Source: Mycolicibacterium monacense (lineage in GTDB: Bacteria; Actinomycetota; Actinomycetes; Mycobacteriales; Mycobacteriaceae). Taken from it: DNA of 64,000 nucleotides. Both the position numbers and the translations under genes were made by a program. This document shows positions 24,995-35,739 of this stretch, piece by piece. Under the pieces are notes generated by a model. The model was given only the letters and a program-made list of their open reading frames with translations, did no database searches and was not told where the DNA came from. The stretch is taken from the NCBI RefSeq assembly GCF_010731575.1, contig NZ_AP022617.1, forward strand, positions 5,518,001 to 5,582,000, in the 5' to 3' direction. The stretch's first letter is position 1. Each line of letters opens with the position of its first letter.

Positions 24995-27322
24995 TCAACG
25001 GCGACGATCGTCCAGCGCCTGCAGCACCAGACGCAGCACCCGCACCGCGCCCACCTTGTCGAGGGGATCGTTGCCGTTCCCGCATTTGGGTGACTGCACA
25101 CAGGACGGGCAACCGCCCGGGCACTCGCACGCCTCGATGGCGTCGGCGGTGGCCTTCCACCAGGTGCGGATCTGACCGTATCCGCGGGCCGCGAACCCCG
25201 CCCCGCCCGGATAGCCGTCGTAGACGAAGATCGTCGGCAGGCCGTCCTCCGGGCCCACCGCGGTCGACACCCCGCCGATGTCGCCGCGGTCGCAACTGGC
25301 CACCAGGGGCAGCAGTCCGATCGCCGCGTGCTCGGCGGCGTGCAGCGAACCGGGAAACCGCAACGGGTCGATCCCGTTGTCCAGCAACGCCTCCGGGGTG
25401 ATCGTGCACATCGCGGCCATGGTGTCCAGTGTCCGGGTGGGCATGTCGAGTTCGACGAAGTCGATGACCTCGCCGTCGAGCCGGCGGCGCAGATAGCCGA
25501 CCACGGTGTTGGACACCGACACCGGGACCAGGCCGACGGTCACCGCGCCGTAGGACTCCCGCTCCCCGGCGCCGGTCACCGCGATATCGGTGACCTCCCT
25601 GGCGAAGGTGGTGTAGCCGGGGTCTTCGGCGTGAACGAACGCCACGCCGTCCTCGAAGGACAGCGAGTCCACGACGTAGCTCTCCCCCTGGTGCAGGTAC
25701 ACCGCGCCCGGGTGGACCGATGCCGCCGCCTGGCCGGCGTTCGCGCTGCCGAGCATGCGACCGGTGTCGGCCTCGAGGATCGCGATCTGCCCGCCGGTGG
25801 AGCCGCGGATGTCCACGGCGGGATGGGGATCGAGGCCGGGTACGGGGAAGTACCCGTGCGCCCGGCGGCGCAACAGACCGTCGTCGACGAGTGACTCCGC
25901 GACCGTCTCGGCGTCCCACATCCGCACCTCGGAATGGGTGAGCGGCAACTCGGTGGCCGCGCACAGCAATTGCGGCGCAAGCACATACGGGTTCGCCGGA
26001 TCGATCACCACGCGCTCGATCGGCCGGTCCAGCAGGGCCTCCGGATGGTGCACGAGATAGGTGTCGAGGGGGTCGTCGCGGGCGACGAGCACGATCAGCG
26101 CCCCCTGGCCGCGCCGGCCCGAACGCCCCGCCTGCTGCCAGAACGACGTGACCGTACCCGGGAAACCGGCCAGCACCACCGCATCCAGTCCCGCGATGTC
26201 GACGCCGAGTTCCAGTGCGTTGGTGGTGGCCAGACCCCGAAGCCGCCCGTCGGCGAGGGCGCGTTCGAGTTCCCGGCGGTCCTCGGCGAGGTACCCCGCG
26301 CGGTAGGACGCCACCTGCTCGACCAGTTCAGGGGCGACCTCCTCGAGGCGGGCCCGCGCACCGAGCGCAGTGAGTTCGGCCCCGTGGCGGGACCGGACGA
26401 ACGTCAGCGTCCTCGCCCCCTCGGCGATCAGATCGGCCATCACCCGCGCGGCCTCCGCACCCGCGGATCGTCGTACCGGAGCGTCGTTCTCGCCGACCAG
26501 ATCGGTGAGCAGCGCCGGCTCCCACAAAGCCACCGTGCGCGCGCCCTGCGGGGAGCCGTCCTCGGTGACCTCGGTGACCGTCTGGCCGATCAGCTCGGCG
26601 GCGGTGGCGGAGGGTGCGACGGTGGTCGCGCTGGCGAAGACGACCGTGGGGCCGCCCGGATCGGCGGAGTAGCGGGCGCACAGCCGCAGCAGCCGGCGCA
26701 GCACCAGCGCCACGTTGGAGCCGAATATGCCTCGGTAGTAGTGGCATTCGTCGACCACGATGAACTTGAGGTGACGCAGGAACACCGCCCAGCGGGCGTG
26801 GTTGCGCAGCAGCGACAGGTGGATCATGTCCGGGTTGGAGAAGATCCAGCGTGACCGCTCCCTGGCGAACCGTCGGACGTCGACGGGGCTGTCACCGTCG
26901 TACGACGACGGCGCCACGTCGTGCAGGGCGGGGACGGCGTCGGTGAGGGCCTGGGCGGTACGCAGCTGATCGTGGCCCAACGCCTTCGTCGGGGACAGAT
27001 ACAGTGCGCGCGTACGGGGCTCGGACGCCATCGCCGACAGGATCGGCAGTTGGTAGGCCAGTGACTTACCCGACGCCGTCCCGGTGGACAGCACCACGTG
27101 CCTGCCGTCGTGGGCGAGGTCGGCCGCCGCGCGTTGATGCGACCACGGCGTGCGCACGCCCCGATCAACGAACGCCCGCACCACATCTGGGTGGGCCCAC
27201 TGCGGCCACGATTCCGGTTGCCCCGGCCGCGGCGGGAGGTCGGCGACGTGACGCAGCGGATGCTCGTCGGCCACCACCCCCGCCACCGCACAAGACAGCA
27301 GCTCCCGGCCGAAATCTGACAC
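24995..27322 (-). CDS. MrfA-like superfamily 2 helicase with zinc-binding DUF1998 region (Rv3649-like)
   Basis: DEAD/H-type helicase of 775 aa. The Walker A is GTASGKS (81-87), motif II is DECH (191-194), SAT is in VVFASATT, and motif VI is QQAGRSGRRGQG. The C-terminal cysteine cluster CECPGGCPSC...C binds zinc in the MrfA/YprA family, a DNA-repair helicase in Bacillus active against mitomycin-type damage. It probably acts on damaged DNA in the cytoplasm. The start is GTG at 27322. It is divergent from cspA across a 308-bp spacer. Confidence 0.9.
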   Translation of the reverse strand: MSDFGRELLSCAVAGVVADEHPLRHVADLPPRPGQPESWPQWAHPDVVRAFVDRGVRTPWSHQRAAADLAHDGRHVVLSTGTASGKSLAYQLPILSAMASEPRTRALYLSPTKALGHDQLRTAQALTDAVPALHDVAPSSYDGDSPVDVRRFARERSRWIFSNPDMIHLSLLRNHARWAVFLRHLKFIVVDECHYYRGIFGSNVALVLRRLLRLCARYSADPGGPTVVFASATTVAPSATAAELIGQTVTEVTEDGSPQGARTVALWEPALLTDLVGENDAPVRRSAGAEAARVMADLIAEGARTLTFVRSRHGAELTALGARARLEEVAPELVEQVASYRAGYLAEDRRELERALADGRLRGLATTNALELGVDIAGLDAVVLAGFPGTVTSFWQQAGRSGRRGQGALIVLVARDDPLDTYLVHHPEALLDRPIERVVIDPANPYVLAPQLLCAATELPLTHSEVRMWDAETVAESLVDDGLLRRRAHGYFPVPGLDPHPAVDIRGSTGGQIAILEADTGRMLGSANAGQAAASVHPGAVYLHQGESYVVDSLSFEDGVAFVHAEDPGYTTFAREVTDIAVTGAGERESYGAVTVGLVPVSVSNTVVGYLRRRLDGEVIDFVELDMPTRTLDTMAAMCTITPEALLDNGIDPLRFPGSLHAAEHAAIGLLPLVASCDRGDIGGVSTAVGPEDGLPTIFVYDGYPGGAGFAARGYGQIRTWWKATADAIEACECPGGCPSCVQSPKCGNGNDPLDKVGAVRVLRLVLQALDDRRR

Positions 27323-27630
27323 TGCCCGCCCTTCCGAAACATGCCCGTAACGGTGCGCCGCGCCGTCGGTGTCGGTGCACAGGTGAATTGTTCCCCAAGG
27401 AACGGCGCTGAGACTGTCGCACCAGCCCCGAACGTGGTTGACTTAGCGCGGTCGCAGCTTCTGTGTTCGTGTACTCGCACTCGCAGGATCGACGTTGCGA
27501 TCGCGGTTCCTGCGAGGGTTGTAGGTCGGGTCGAGTTCCGACGACTCCACGAAGGATGGCGGTCGGAACGGGCCCGGTGTACCGAAACGGTGGACCGCAC
27601 CCGGAGAAGAAGAAAAGGAAACAACAGGAA
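27323..27630. promoter_or_regulatory. cspA upstream region and leader with hairpin
   Basis: This 308-bp divergent spacer contains TTGACT (27438-27443) as a good -35 for cspA, though no strong -10 is visible at 17-18 bp. Downstream, TCGCAGGA (27481-27488) pairs perfectly with TCCTGCGA (27508-27515) to form an 8-bp stem, extended inside by GATCG/CGATC. A long structured 5' leader would fit a cold-shock gene. A purine-rich stretch lies just before the ATG. Confidence 0.4.
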
Positions 27631-27834
27631 ATGCCACAGGGAACTGTGAAGTGGTTCAACGCGGAGAAGGGGTTCGGTTTCATCGCCCCCGAGGACGGCT
27701 CCGCAGACGTGTTTGTCCACTACACGGAGATTCAGGGCAGCGGCTTCCGCACCCTGGAGGAGAACCAGAAGGTCGAGTTCGAGGTCGGCCAGAGCCCCAA
27801 GGGGCCGCAAGCTACGGGTGTGCGCACCATCTAG
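27631..27834 (+). CDS. cspA: cold-shock protein CspA
   Basis: A single cold-shock domain of 67 aa. RNP1 is KGFGFI and RNP2 is VFVHYTEI, with the usual [10 protein letters not shown] start. It is a nucleic-acid chaperone acting in the cytoplasm. It corresponds to Rv3648c. The purine-rich AGGAAACAACAGGAA precedes the ATG. The gene is monocistronic, ending in a strong terminator 17 bp after the stop. Confidence 0.96.
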   Translation: MPQGTVKWFNAEKGFGFIAPEDGSADVFVHYTEIQGSGFRTLEENQKVEFEVGQSPKGPQATGVRTI

Positions 27835-27850
27835 TACAGCGAGCCTGAAG

Positions 27851-27894
27851 AAACACCCCCGCAGATCCGCGCAAACGGACCCGCGGGGGTGTTT
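27851..27894 (+). terminator. intrinsic terminator of cspA
   Basis: A perfect 12-bp inverted repeat, AAACACCCCCGC (27851-27862) and GCGGGGGTGTTT (27883-27894), is followed by further T residues (TTTTCGTTC). The loop carries a small CCG/CGG stem. It is the clearest intrinsic terminator in the window. Confidence 0.88.
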
Positions 27895-27969
27895 TCGTTC
27901 TCGGTACCGGCGGTCGCGCCTGCCGCGGGGCACTCCACGACGGGCGCTCCGCTGGCTTACTGTCGTTTC

Positions 27970-28563
27970 GTGAGCCAGCTGTCCTTCTTCTCGGCGGAGG
28001 CGGTACCACCCGCGGTCGCCGACCTCACCGGGTTGCTCGCTGCGCCCGGTCAGGTGGTGCTGGTCGGCAGCGGCCGTGAGCAGGGTGCGCGGCTGTCGGT
28101 CGTCGTGGAGGACCTGTGGCGCGCGGAGGCGCTCGCCGAGATGATCACCGACGCGGGTCTGGGTGCGGAGATCTCACGCACCGACGAGAACACCCCGCTG
28201 GTGCGCACGGCCGTGGAGCCGCGGCTCGTCGCGATCGCCGCTGAATGGACCCGTGGCGCGGTCAAGACGGTGCCCCCGCAGTGGCTGCCCGGGCCCCGCG
28301 AATTGCGGGCGTGGACGTTGGCGTCAGGCACCAGGGAACCCAACGGCTACCTGCTCGGGTTGGATCCGCACGCCCCGGACACCCACTCGCCGCTGGCGTC
28401 GGCGATGATGCGCATCGGAATCGCCCCGACCCTGATCGGCACCAGAGGTTCCCGTCCGGCGTTGCGGATCAGTGGTCGACGACGGCTGACACGCCTGGTA
28501 GAGACGGTGGGGGAACCCCCGCAAGACGTCGCGGCGTTGTCCCATTGGCCCAGCACTCCGTGA
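27970..28563 (+). CDS. conserved protein of unknown function (Rv3647c-like)
   Basis: A 197-aa soluble protein found upstream of topA in mycobacteria (Rv3647c, 192 aa). No catalytic motif is recognised; the sequence has an Arg-rich C-terminal part (GRRRLTRLVETVG). GTG 27970 (VSQLSFFSAEA) is chosen because it gives the expected length. A longer frame would run through the cspA terminator. The gap to topA is 119 bp. Confidence 0.75.
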   Translation: MSQLSFFSAEAVPPAVADLTGLLAAPGQVVLVGSGREQGARLSVVVEDLWRAEALAEMITDAGLGAEISRTDENTPLVRTAVEPRLVAIAAEWTRGAVKTVPPQWLPGPRELRAWTLASGTREPNGYLLGLDPHAPDTHSPLASAMMRIGIAPTLIGTRGSRPALRISGRRRLTRLVETVGEPPQDVAALSHWPSTP

Positions 28564-28682
28564 CCGGTGACGAAGGGGTCAGTTTGCGTCGGTCAGCGTA
28601 GGGTGCGAAATTGTCAGGTGCTGACAGGCGCCGACAAGCATCCGGTGCCGGATGGCGAATGAAGAATTGGAGCAGGATCCAG

Positions 28683-31532
<2,850 letters not shown>

Positions 31533-31535
31533 TTC

Positions 31536-33122
31536 TCAGCGCGACAGATCGCTGATCTCGCGCGGCGACATCAGGTTCACCGGGCGGGCCAACTGGGTCG
31601 GCGCGATGCGGCCGCGCAGTTCGACGGTCTCACCGACGTCCCAGCACAGCGCCTCGGCGTCGAGCGCGCCGCTCACCGCGATCGCCGACGCCAGGACGTG
31701 GCCGGGTTCGAGTTTGGCGAGTTCGGTCAGCCGCGCGGCCTCGTTGACCGGGTCGCCGATCACGGTGTACTCGAAACGGGCCTGGGCGCCGATGTGGCCG
31801 GCGATCGCGCGCCCCGCCGACACCCCGATGCCGAATTCGGTCTGGCCGAGGACCTTGATGAGCTCGTCGTGCAGTTCACGAGAGGCCGCCAACGCCGCAC
31901 CGCACGCGTCCGGATGCTCGATCGGCGCGCCGAAGATGGCCAGTGCCGCGTCGCCCTGGAATTTGTTGACGAACCCGCCGTGGCGGTTGACGGTGTCGAC
32001 GACCACCCGGAAGAAGTCGTTGAGCAGGTTGACCACGTCGGCCGCCGGGATCGTCGAGGCGAGCTGAGTGGAACCGACCAGATCGACGAACAGGACGGCC
32101 ACGTCGCGCTCCTGGCCGCCGAGTTCGGTGCCGCGTTCCAGTGCCCGGCGCGCGACGTCCTCGCCGACGTAACGGCCGAACAGGTCGCGCAACCGCTGCC
32201 GTTCGGACAGGTCGCGGACCATGTCGTTGAATCCGGCCTGCAGCAGGCCCAGCTCGCTGGCGTCGTAGATCTGCATGTGGGCGTTGTAGTTGCCGCGCTG
32301 CACCTCACCGAGCGCCCAGCGCAACTGGCGCAGCGGATCGGCGATCGACATGGCCACCAGGACGGTGCCGGCCAGCCCGATCACCAGTGCGGCGATGGCC
32401 AGCAGCAGAATCGGCATGGTGAGCCGGTCCGCGGGCGCCTCGAGGATGTCGAACTGGCTGGCCACCAGCGCGAGCACGATGGCCAGCACCGGCACACCCG
32501 TGGACAACACCCAGGTGAGAACCTGGCGCAGAACGACGCCGGGGGCGCGGAAATTCTCCGGGACGCCGCCGCGCAGGGCGGCCACGGCGACCGGGCGCAG
32601 CACCCGCTCGGACTGCAGGTAGCCGATGATCGCGGTGGCCGTCGCGCCCAGCGCGGTGGCGACGGCGACGACCGGCGCGGACTTACTGGCCACCGGCCAA
32701 CTCGCGACGATGAACACGATCGAGCCCAGGCACCAGTTCGCGACGCTGATGACGGTCCGATAGAAGGGCATGCGCAGGGCACGCGCCCGGGCCAGGTCGG
32801 TGGTGCTGGTGTCACCGTCCGCCAGCAGCGTGTCCCGCCGCTGCCACCGGATGACGGGGATGAGCAGCCGCAGGCTCAGATACGCGCCGACGGTGAACGA
32901 GACGAACAGGTAGCCCAGGAAGATCGCGAGGTTGAACGCGGGCAGGTCCTGGAGTTGGACGCGGTCCTCGGGCGGCAGGCCGAACCGCAGGAAGCCGAGG
33001 ACGAACAATGCGCCGATGATGTCGGCCTGCAACATGCCCAGCGTGAAGACCGGCCACGGCGTGCGCGCGACCCACCGGACGAATGCGCTGATTCGCCCGA
33101 TCGGTATCGCCTCCGAAGCCAC
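31536..33122 (-). CDS. membrane class III adenylyl cyclase with HAMP domain (Rv3645-like)
   Basis: A 528-aa protein with six N-terminal transmembrane segments (about 25-260), a HAMP domain (260-312) and a C-terminal class III cyclase domain. The catalytic set is D347 and D391 (metals), K387 (purine), and N460/R464 (transition state). Where many class III enzymes have Asp for base recognition, this one has Thr453, as in class IIIb. It makes cAMP, which CRP (7843-8517) would sense. It corresponds to Rv3645. The start is GTG; it is divergent from holB. Confidence 0.92.
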   Translation of the reverse strand: MASEAIPIGRISAFVRWVARTPWPVFTLGMLQADIIGALFVLGFLRFGLPPEDRVQLQDLPAFNLAIFLGYLFVSFTVGAYLSLRLLIPVIRWQRRDTLLADGDTSTTDLARARALRMPFYRTVISVANWCLGSIVFIVASWPVASKSAPVVAVATALGATATAIIGYLQSERVLRPVAVAALRGGVPENFRAPGVVLRQVLTWVLSTGVPVLAIVLALVASQFDILEAPADRLTMPILLLAIAALVIGLAGTVLVAMSIADPLRQLRWALGEVQRGNYNAHMQIYDASELGLLQAGFNDMVRDLSERQRLRDLFGRYVGEDVARRALERGTELGGQERDVAVLFVDLVGSTQLASTIPAADVVNLLNDFFRVVVDTVNRHGGFVNKFQGDAALAIFGAPIEHPDACGAALAASRELHDELIKVLGQTEFGIGVSAGRAIAGHIGAQARFEYTVIGDPVNEAARLTELAKLEPGHVLASAIAVSGALDAEALCWDVGETVELRGRIAPTQLARPVNLMSPREISDLSR

Positions 33123-33203
33123 CCGTTTACCGTATCGGGCGAAGGTGACCTTGAGCGCCGCTGTCAGCCAGTTGTGTCGGTCTGACCACTACTGTTGGCG
33201 GTG

Positions 33204-34412
33204 ATGGCCGGAGTTTTTTCCCGTTTGGTGGGTCAACACGCTGTTGAGGCGGAGTTGGTGGGTGCCGCACAGGCGGCCCGTGGTGATGCCGCTCACAGTG
33301 CCTCGGCGACGGGGACCATGACACATGCGTGGCTGATCACGGGTCCGCCCGGGTCCGGGAGGTCGATCGCGGCGCTGTGTTTCGCCGCAGCGCTGCAGTG
33401 CACCTCCGAGGGGGTCCCCGGCTGTGGGGATTGCCGGGCGTGCACCACGACGATGGCCGGTACGCATGCCGATGTTCGCCGGATCATCCCCGAGGGGCTG
33501 TCGATCGGTGTCGACGAGATGCGTTCCATCGTGCAGATCGCCTCGCGGCGGCCGGGGACCGGCCGGTGGCAGATCGTGGTCGTCGAGGACGCCGACCGAC
33601 TCACCGAGGGTGCGGCGAACGCGCTGCTGAAGGTGGTCGAGGAGCCGCCGCCGTCGACGGTGTTCCTGTTGTGTGCGCCGTCGGTGGACCCTGAGGACAT
33701 CGCGATCACGCTGCGGTCGCGCTGTCGGCACGTCGCGCTGGTGACGCCGTCGGTGGATGCGATCACCCAGGTGCTCATCGAGGGTGACGGCATGTCGGAG
33801 GAGGAGGCCCGCTGGGCGGCGTCGGTGAGCGGCGGGCACGTCGGCCGGGCGCGCCGGCTGGTGGTCGACGAGCAGGCGCGTGACCGGCGCAAGCGGGCGC
33901 TGAGTCTGGCGCGCGACGCGGCCACCCCGTCGCGGGCCTACGCCGCGGCCGAGGAGTTGGTGGCCTCGGCGGAGGCCGAGGCCAAGGCGTTGACCGTGGA
34001 CCGCAACGAGACCGAGGCCGAGGAACTCCGCACGGCACTGGGAGCTGGCGGTACCGGGAAGGGCACCGCGGGCACCATGCGCGGCGCGACCGGGGCGATC
34101 AGGGATCTGGAGAAGCGGCAGAAGTCGCGCCAGACGCGTGCGTCGCGCGATGCGCTCGACCGGGCGCTGATCGATCTGGCCACCTACTTCCGGGATGCGC
34201 TGCTGGTGTCATCGGGGGCGGGGCATGTGCAGGCCAACCATCCGGACATGGCGGAGAAGGTCGCCGCGCTGGCGGCGCATGCGCCCCCGGAGAAGCTGCT
34301 GCGCTGCATCGAGGCGGTGCTGGAGTGCCGCGAGGCGCTGGCGGTCAACGTCAAGCCGAAGTTCGCGGTCGATGCGATGGTGGCCACCGTCGGACAGGCG
34401 TTGCGGGACTGA
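33204..34412 (+). CDS. holB: DNA polymerase III subunit delta-prime
   Basis: Clamp-loader AAA+ subunit of 402 aa. The P-loop region is GPPGSGRS, with Arg replacing the Lys needed for ATPase activity, as expected for delta-prime. The zinc-binding module is CGDCRAC plus an upstream Cys, and the SRC motif lies in LRSRCRH. A long charged helix (AEAEAKALTVDRNETEAEEL) links to the collar domain. It works in the replisome to load the beta clamp. The ATG at 33204 is preferred to in-frame GTG/TTG codons just upstream, and the length equals Rv3644c. Confidence 0.93.
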   Translation: MAGVFSRLVGQHAVEAELVGAAQAARGDAAHSASATGTMTHAWLITGPPGSGRSIAALCFAAALQCTSEGVPGCGDCRACTTTMAGTHADVRRIIPEGLSIGVDEMRSIVQIASRRPGTGRWQIVVVEDADRLTEGAANALLKVVEEPPPSTVFLLCAPSVDPEDIAITLRSRCRHVALVTPSVDAITQVLIEGDGMSEEEARWAASVSGGHVGRARRLVVDEQARDRRKRALSLARDAATPSRAYAAAEELVASAEAEAKALTVDRNETEAEELRTALGAGGTGKGTAGTMRGATGAIRDLEKRQKSRQTRASRDALDRALIDLATYFRDALLVSSGAGHVQANHPDMAEKVAALAAHAPPEKLLRCIEAVLECREALAVNVKPKFAVDAMVATVGQALRD

Positions 34413-34424
34413 CTGCGGGCGTTT

Positions 34425-34453
34425 TTGGCGACCGGTGGGCGCTGCCGTAGACT
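34425..34453 (+). promoter_or_regulatory. promoter of tRNA-Thr
   Basis: TTGGCG (34425-34430), exactly 17 bp, TAGACT (34448-34453). The expected start lies near 34460, giving a leader of about 47 nt that contains interspersed repeat family B before the tRNA. Confidence 0.6.
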
Positions 34454-34473
34454 CGTGCCGCCCGGTCTCGGGA

Positions 34474-34499
34474 GCTTGCTCCTCGCAAGCGCTCGTCGG
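34474..34499. repeat. short interspersed repeat, family B copy 2
   Basis: A 26-nt element between the tRNA promoter and the tRNA, matching 5265-5296 at 25 of 26 aligned bases with two small indels. It can fold as CTTGC-TCCTC-GCAAG in the tRNA leader. Confidence 0.55.
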
Positions 34500-34506
34500 C
34501 CGGCAC

Positions 34507-34579
34507 GCCGCCTTAGCTCAGTCGGTAGAGCGATTCACTCGTAATGAATAGGTCAGGAGTTCGATTCTCCTAGGCGGCT
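34507..34579 (+). tRNA. tRNA-Thr (anticodon CGU)
   Basis: A complete 73-nt cloverleaf. The acceptor GCCGCCT pairs with AGGCGGC, the D-arm is GCTCAGTCGGTAGAGC, the anticodon stem ATTCA/TGAAT has loop CTCGTAA, and the T-arm is AGGAG-TTCGATT-CTCCT. The anticodon CGT is at 34540-34542 and reads ACG threonine codons. CCA is not encoded. A T-run (CTCTTTTTA) follows as terminator. Confidence 0.97.
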
Positions 34580-34653
34580 CTCTTTTTACGCCGAGCGCAC
34601 GGTTGTTGACGCGCCTACTCGGTGTTTGCGTACGACAACCGTGCAGTCAGTGC

Positions 34654-35025
34654 TCAAGCCCCTTCCAACACCTCGCGGGCCGCGGTCAATGCCGAGTTGG
34701 CGTTGGGGAACCCGGCGTAGCCGCTGGCGTGATAGATGACCTCGGCGATCTCGTCTTCGGTGAGGCCGTTGTTGAGGCCGATCTTCACGTGGGCCTTGAA
34801 CTCGTCGGTGGCGCGCAGGGCGATGAGGATGCCCATGGTGACGAGGCTGCGGTCGCGGCGGCTGAGACCCTCTCGCGTCCAGAGGCGGCCGAAGATGCTG
34901 TCGACACCGATCTCGATGAGCTCGGCGCCGAAGCGGCCGTCCTCGGTGAAGTCGGTGCCCTCGGGGATTTGGCCGCCGAGGAGTTCACGGAGGACCTGGA
35001 GACCCTGTTCGCGCGTGTCAGTCAT
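34654..35025 (-). CDS. carboxymuconolactone decarboxylase-family protein
   Basis: A 123-aa AhpD/CMD-like helical protein. The core is SRRDRSLVTMGILIALRATDEFKAHVKIGLNNGLTEDEIAEVIYHASGYAGFPNA, the classical CMD layout. It lacks the CxxC of AhpD peroxidase-type members, so it resembles the gamma-carboxymuconolactone decarboxylase branch. The substrate is unknown, and no protocatechuate genes are adjacent. It follows the lipoprotein gene by 19 bp on the same strand. Confidence 0.85.
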   Translation of the reverse strand: MTDTREQGLQVLRELLGGQIPEGTDFTEDGRFGAELIEIGVDSIFGRLWTREGLSRRDRSLVTMGILIALRATDEFKAHVKIGLNNGLTEDEIAEVIYHASGYAGFPNANSALTAAREVLEGA

Positions 35026-35044
35026 GGGCTACAGGGTGACACGG

Positions 35045-35731
35045 CTATTTCGGAGCCGCGGAAGTCGGCCGGGGCGGCTCCTGAACGAAGGGCTCGGGCT
35101 TGAAGGGATCGCACACCGCGGCGACCTGGTCGGGAGTCAGATCGGTGAGAACGCCGGAATCCATGAGCAGCCAGCGCGGTCCTGATGGTGTCGAGCCGTC
35201 GGCCGCCGGCTGTGCGGTCCACTTCACTCGCGGACGCCACAGTGACTCTTCGACAGGGGTCGGCTTGACGAGGGTGCCGTCTTCCTTCATGGCGTAGAGA
35301 CCTGGAGTGTCATAGAGACAGATCGAGACCTCGACATCTTCGCCAGGCAGTACCCGAGCCGCCACCGCGCGGTGCAATGCCGCGCCTGTCTGCCCGGCGT
35401 AAGTGTCCGGGATTCGAATCCGCGGTCCATCTGCCTGCGATGCGATTCTGCTGCGGTATCTCTGGTAGAGCGCTTCCTCGTCGGGATCGTTGCTCAGCCG
35501 CTCATCGACTGACATCTGGAGGGCGAATCTGGCAGCGTCGTCGAGGGGGGGCTCGAGCGGCACAGCCACGTCGGTCCGAATCTCAAACGGCGGGTAGGGA
35601 AATGGAGGCGGTGTCGACGTGGACGTTTCGGTCGATCCGCCGTTGCCTGTCTGGCAAGCTCCCATGGGCAGCGTCAGCAGGCCGGCTGAGATGAGAACCG
35701 CTACTCGAGTCAAGATCGTGCGCTCGGTCAT
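35045..35731 (-). CDS. hypothetical lipoprotein paired with EspA-like gene
   Basis: A 228-aa lipoprotein with a signal peptide and lipobox LPMGAC (Cys26). A Ser/Thr/Pro-rich linker and an acidic globular domain follow, with two cysteines (C137 and C207 regions) and a Pro-rich end. No family is recognised. The gene starts 8 bp after the EspA-like/TPR-region gene, so the two are co-expressed. Base composition is less GC-rich than the flanking housekeeping genes. A role as envelope-side partner of the upstream protein is inference. Confidence 0.75.
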   Translation of the reverse strand: MTERTILTRVAVLISAGLLTLPMGACQTGNGGSTETSTSTPPPFPYPPFEIRTDVAVPLEPPLDDAARFALQMSVDERLSNDPDEEALYQRYRSRIASQADGPRIRIPDTYAGQTGAALHRAVAARVLPGEDVEVSICLYDTPGLYAMKEDGTLVKPTPVEESLWRPRVKWTAQPAADGSTPSGPRWLLMDSGVLTDLTPDQVAAVCDPFKPEPFVQEPPRPTSAAPK

Positions 35732-35739
35732 GCTGAATC

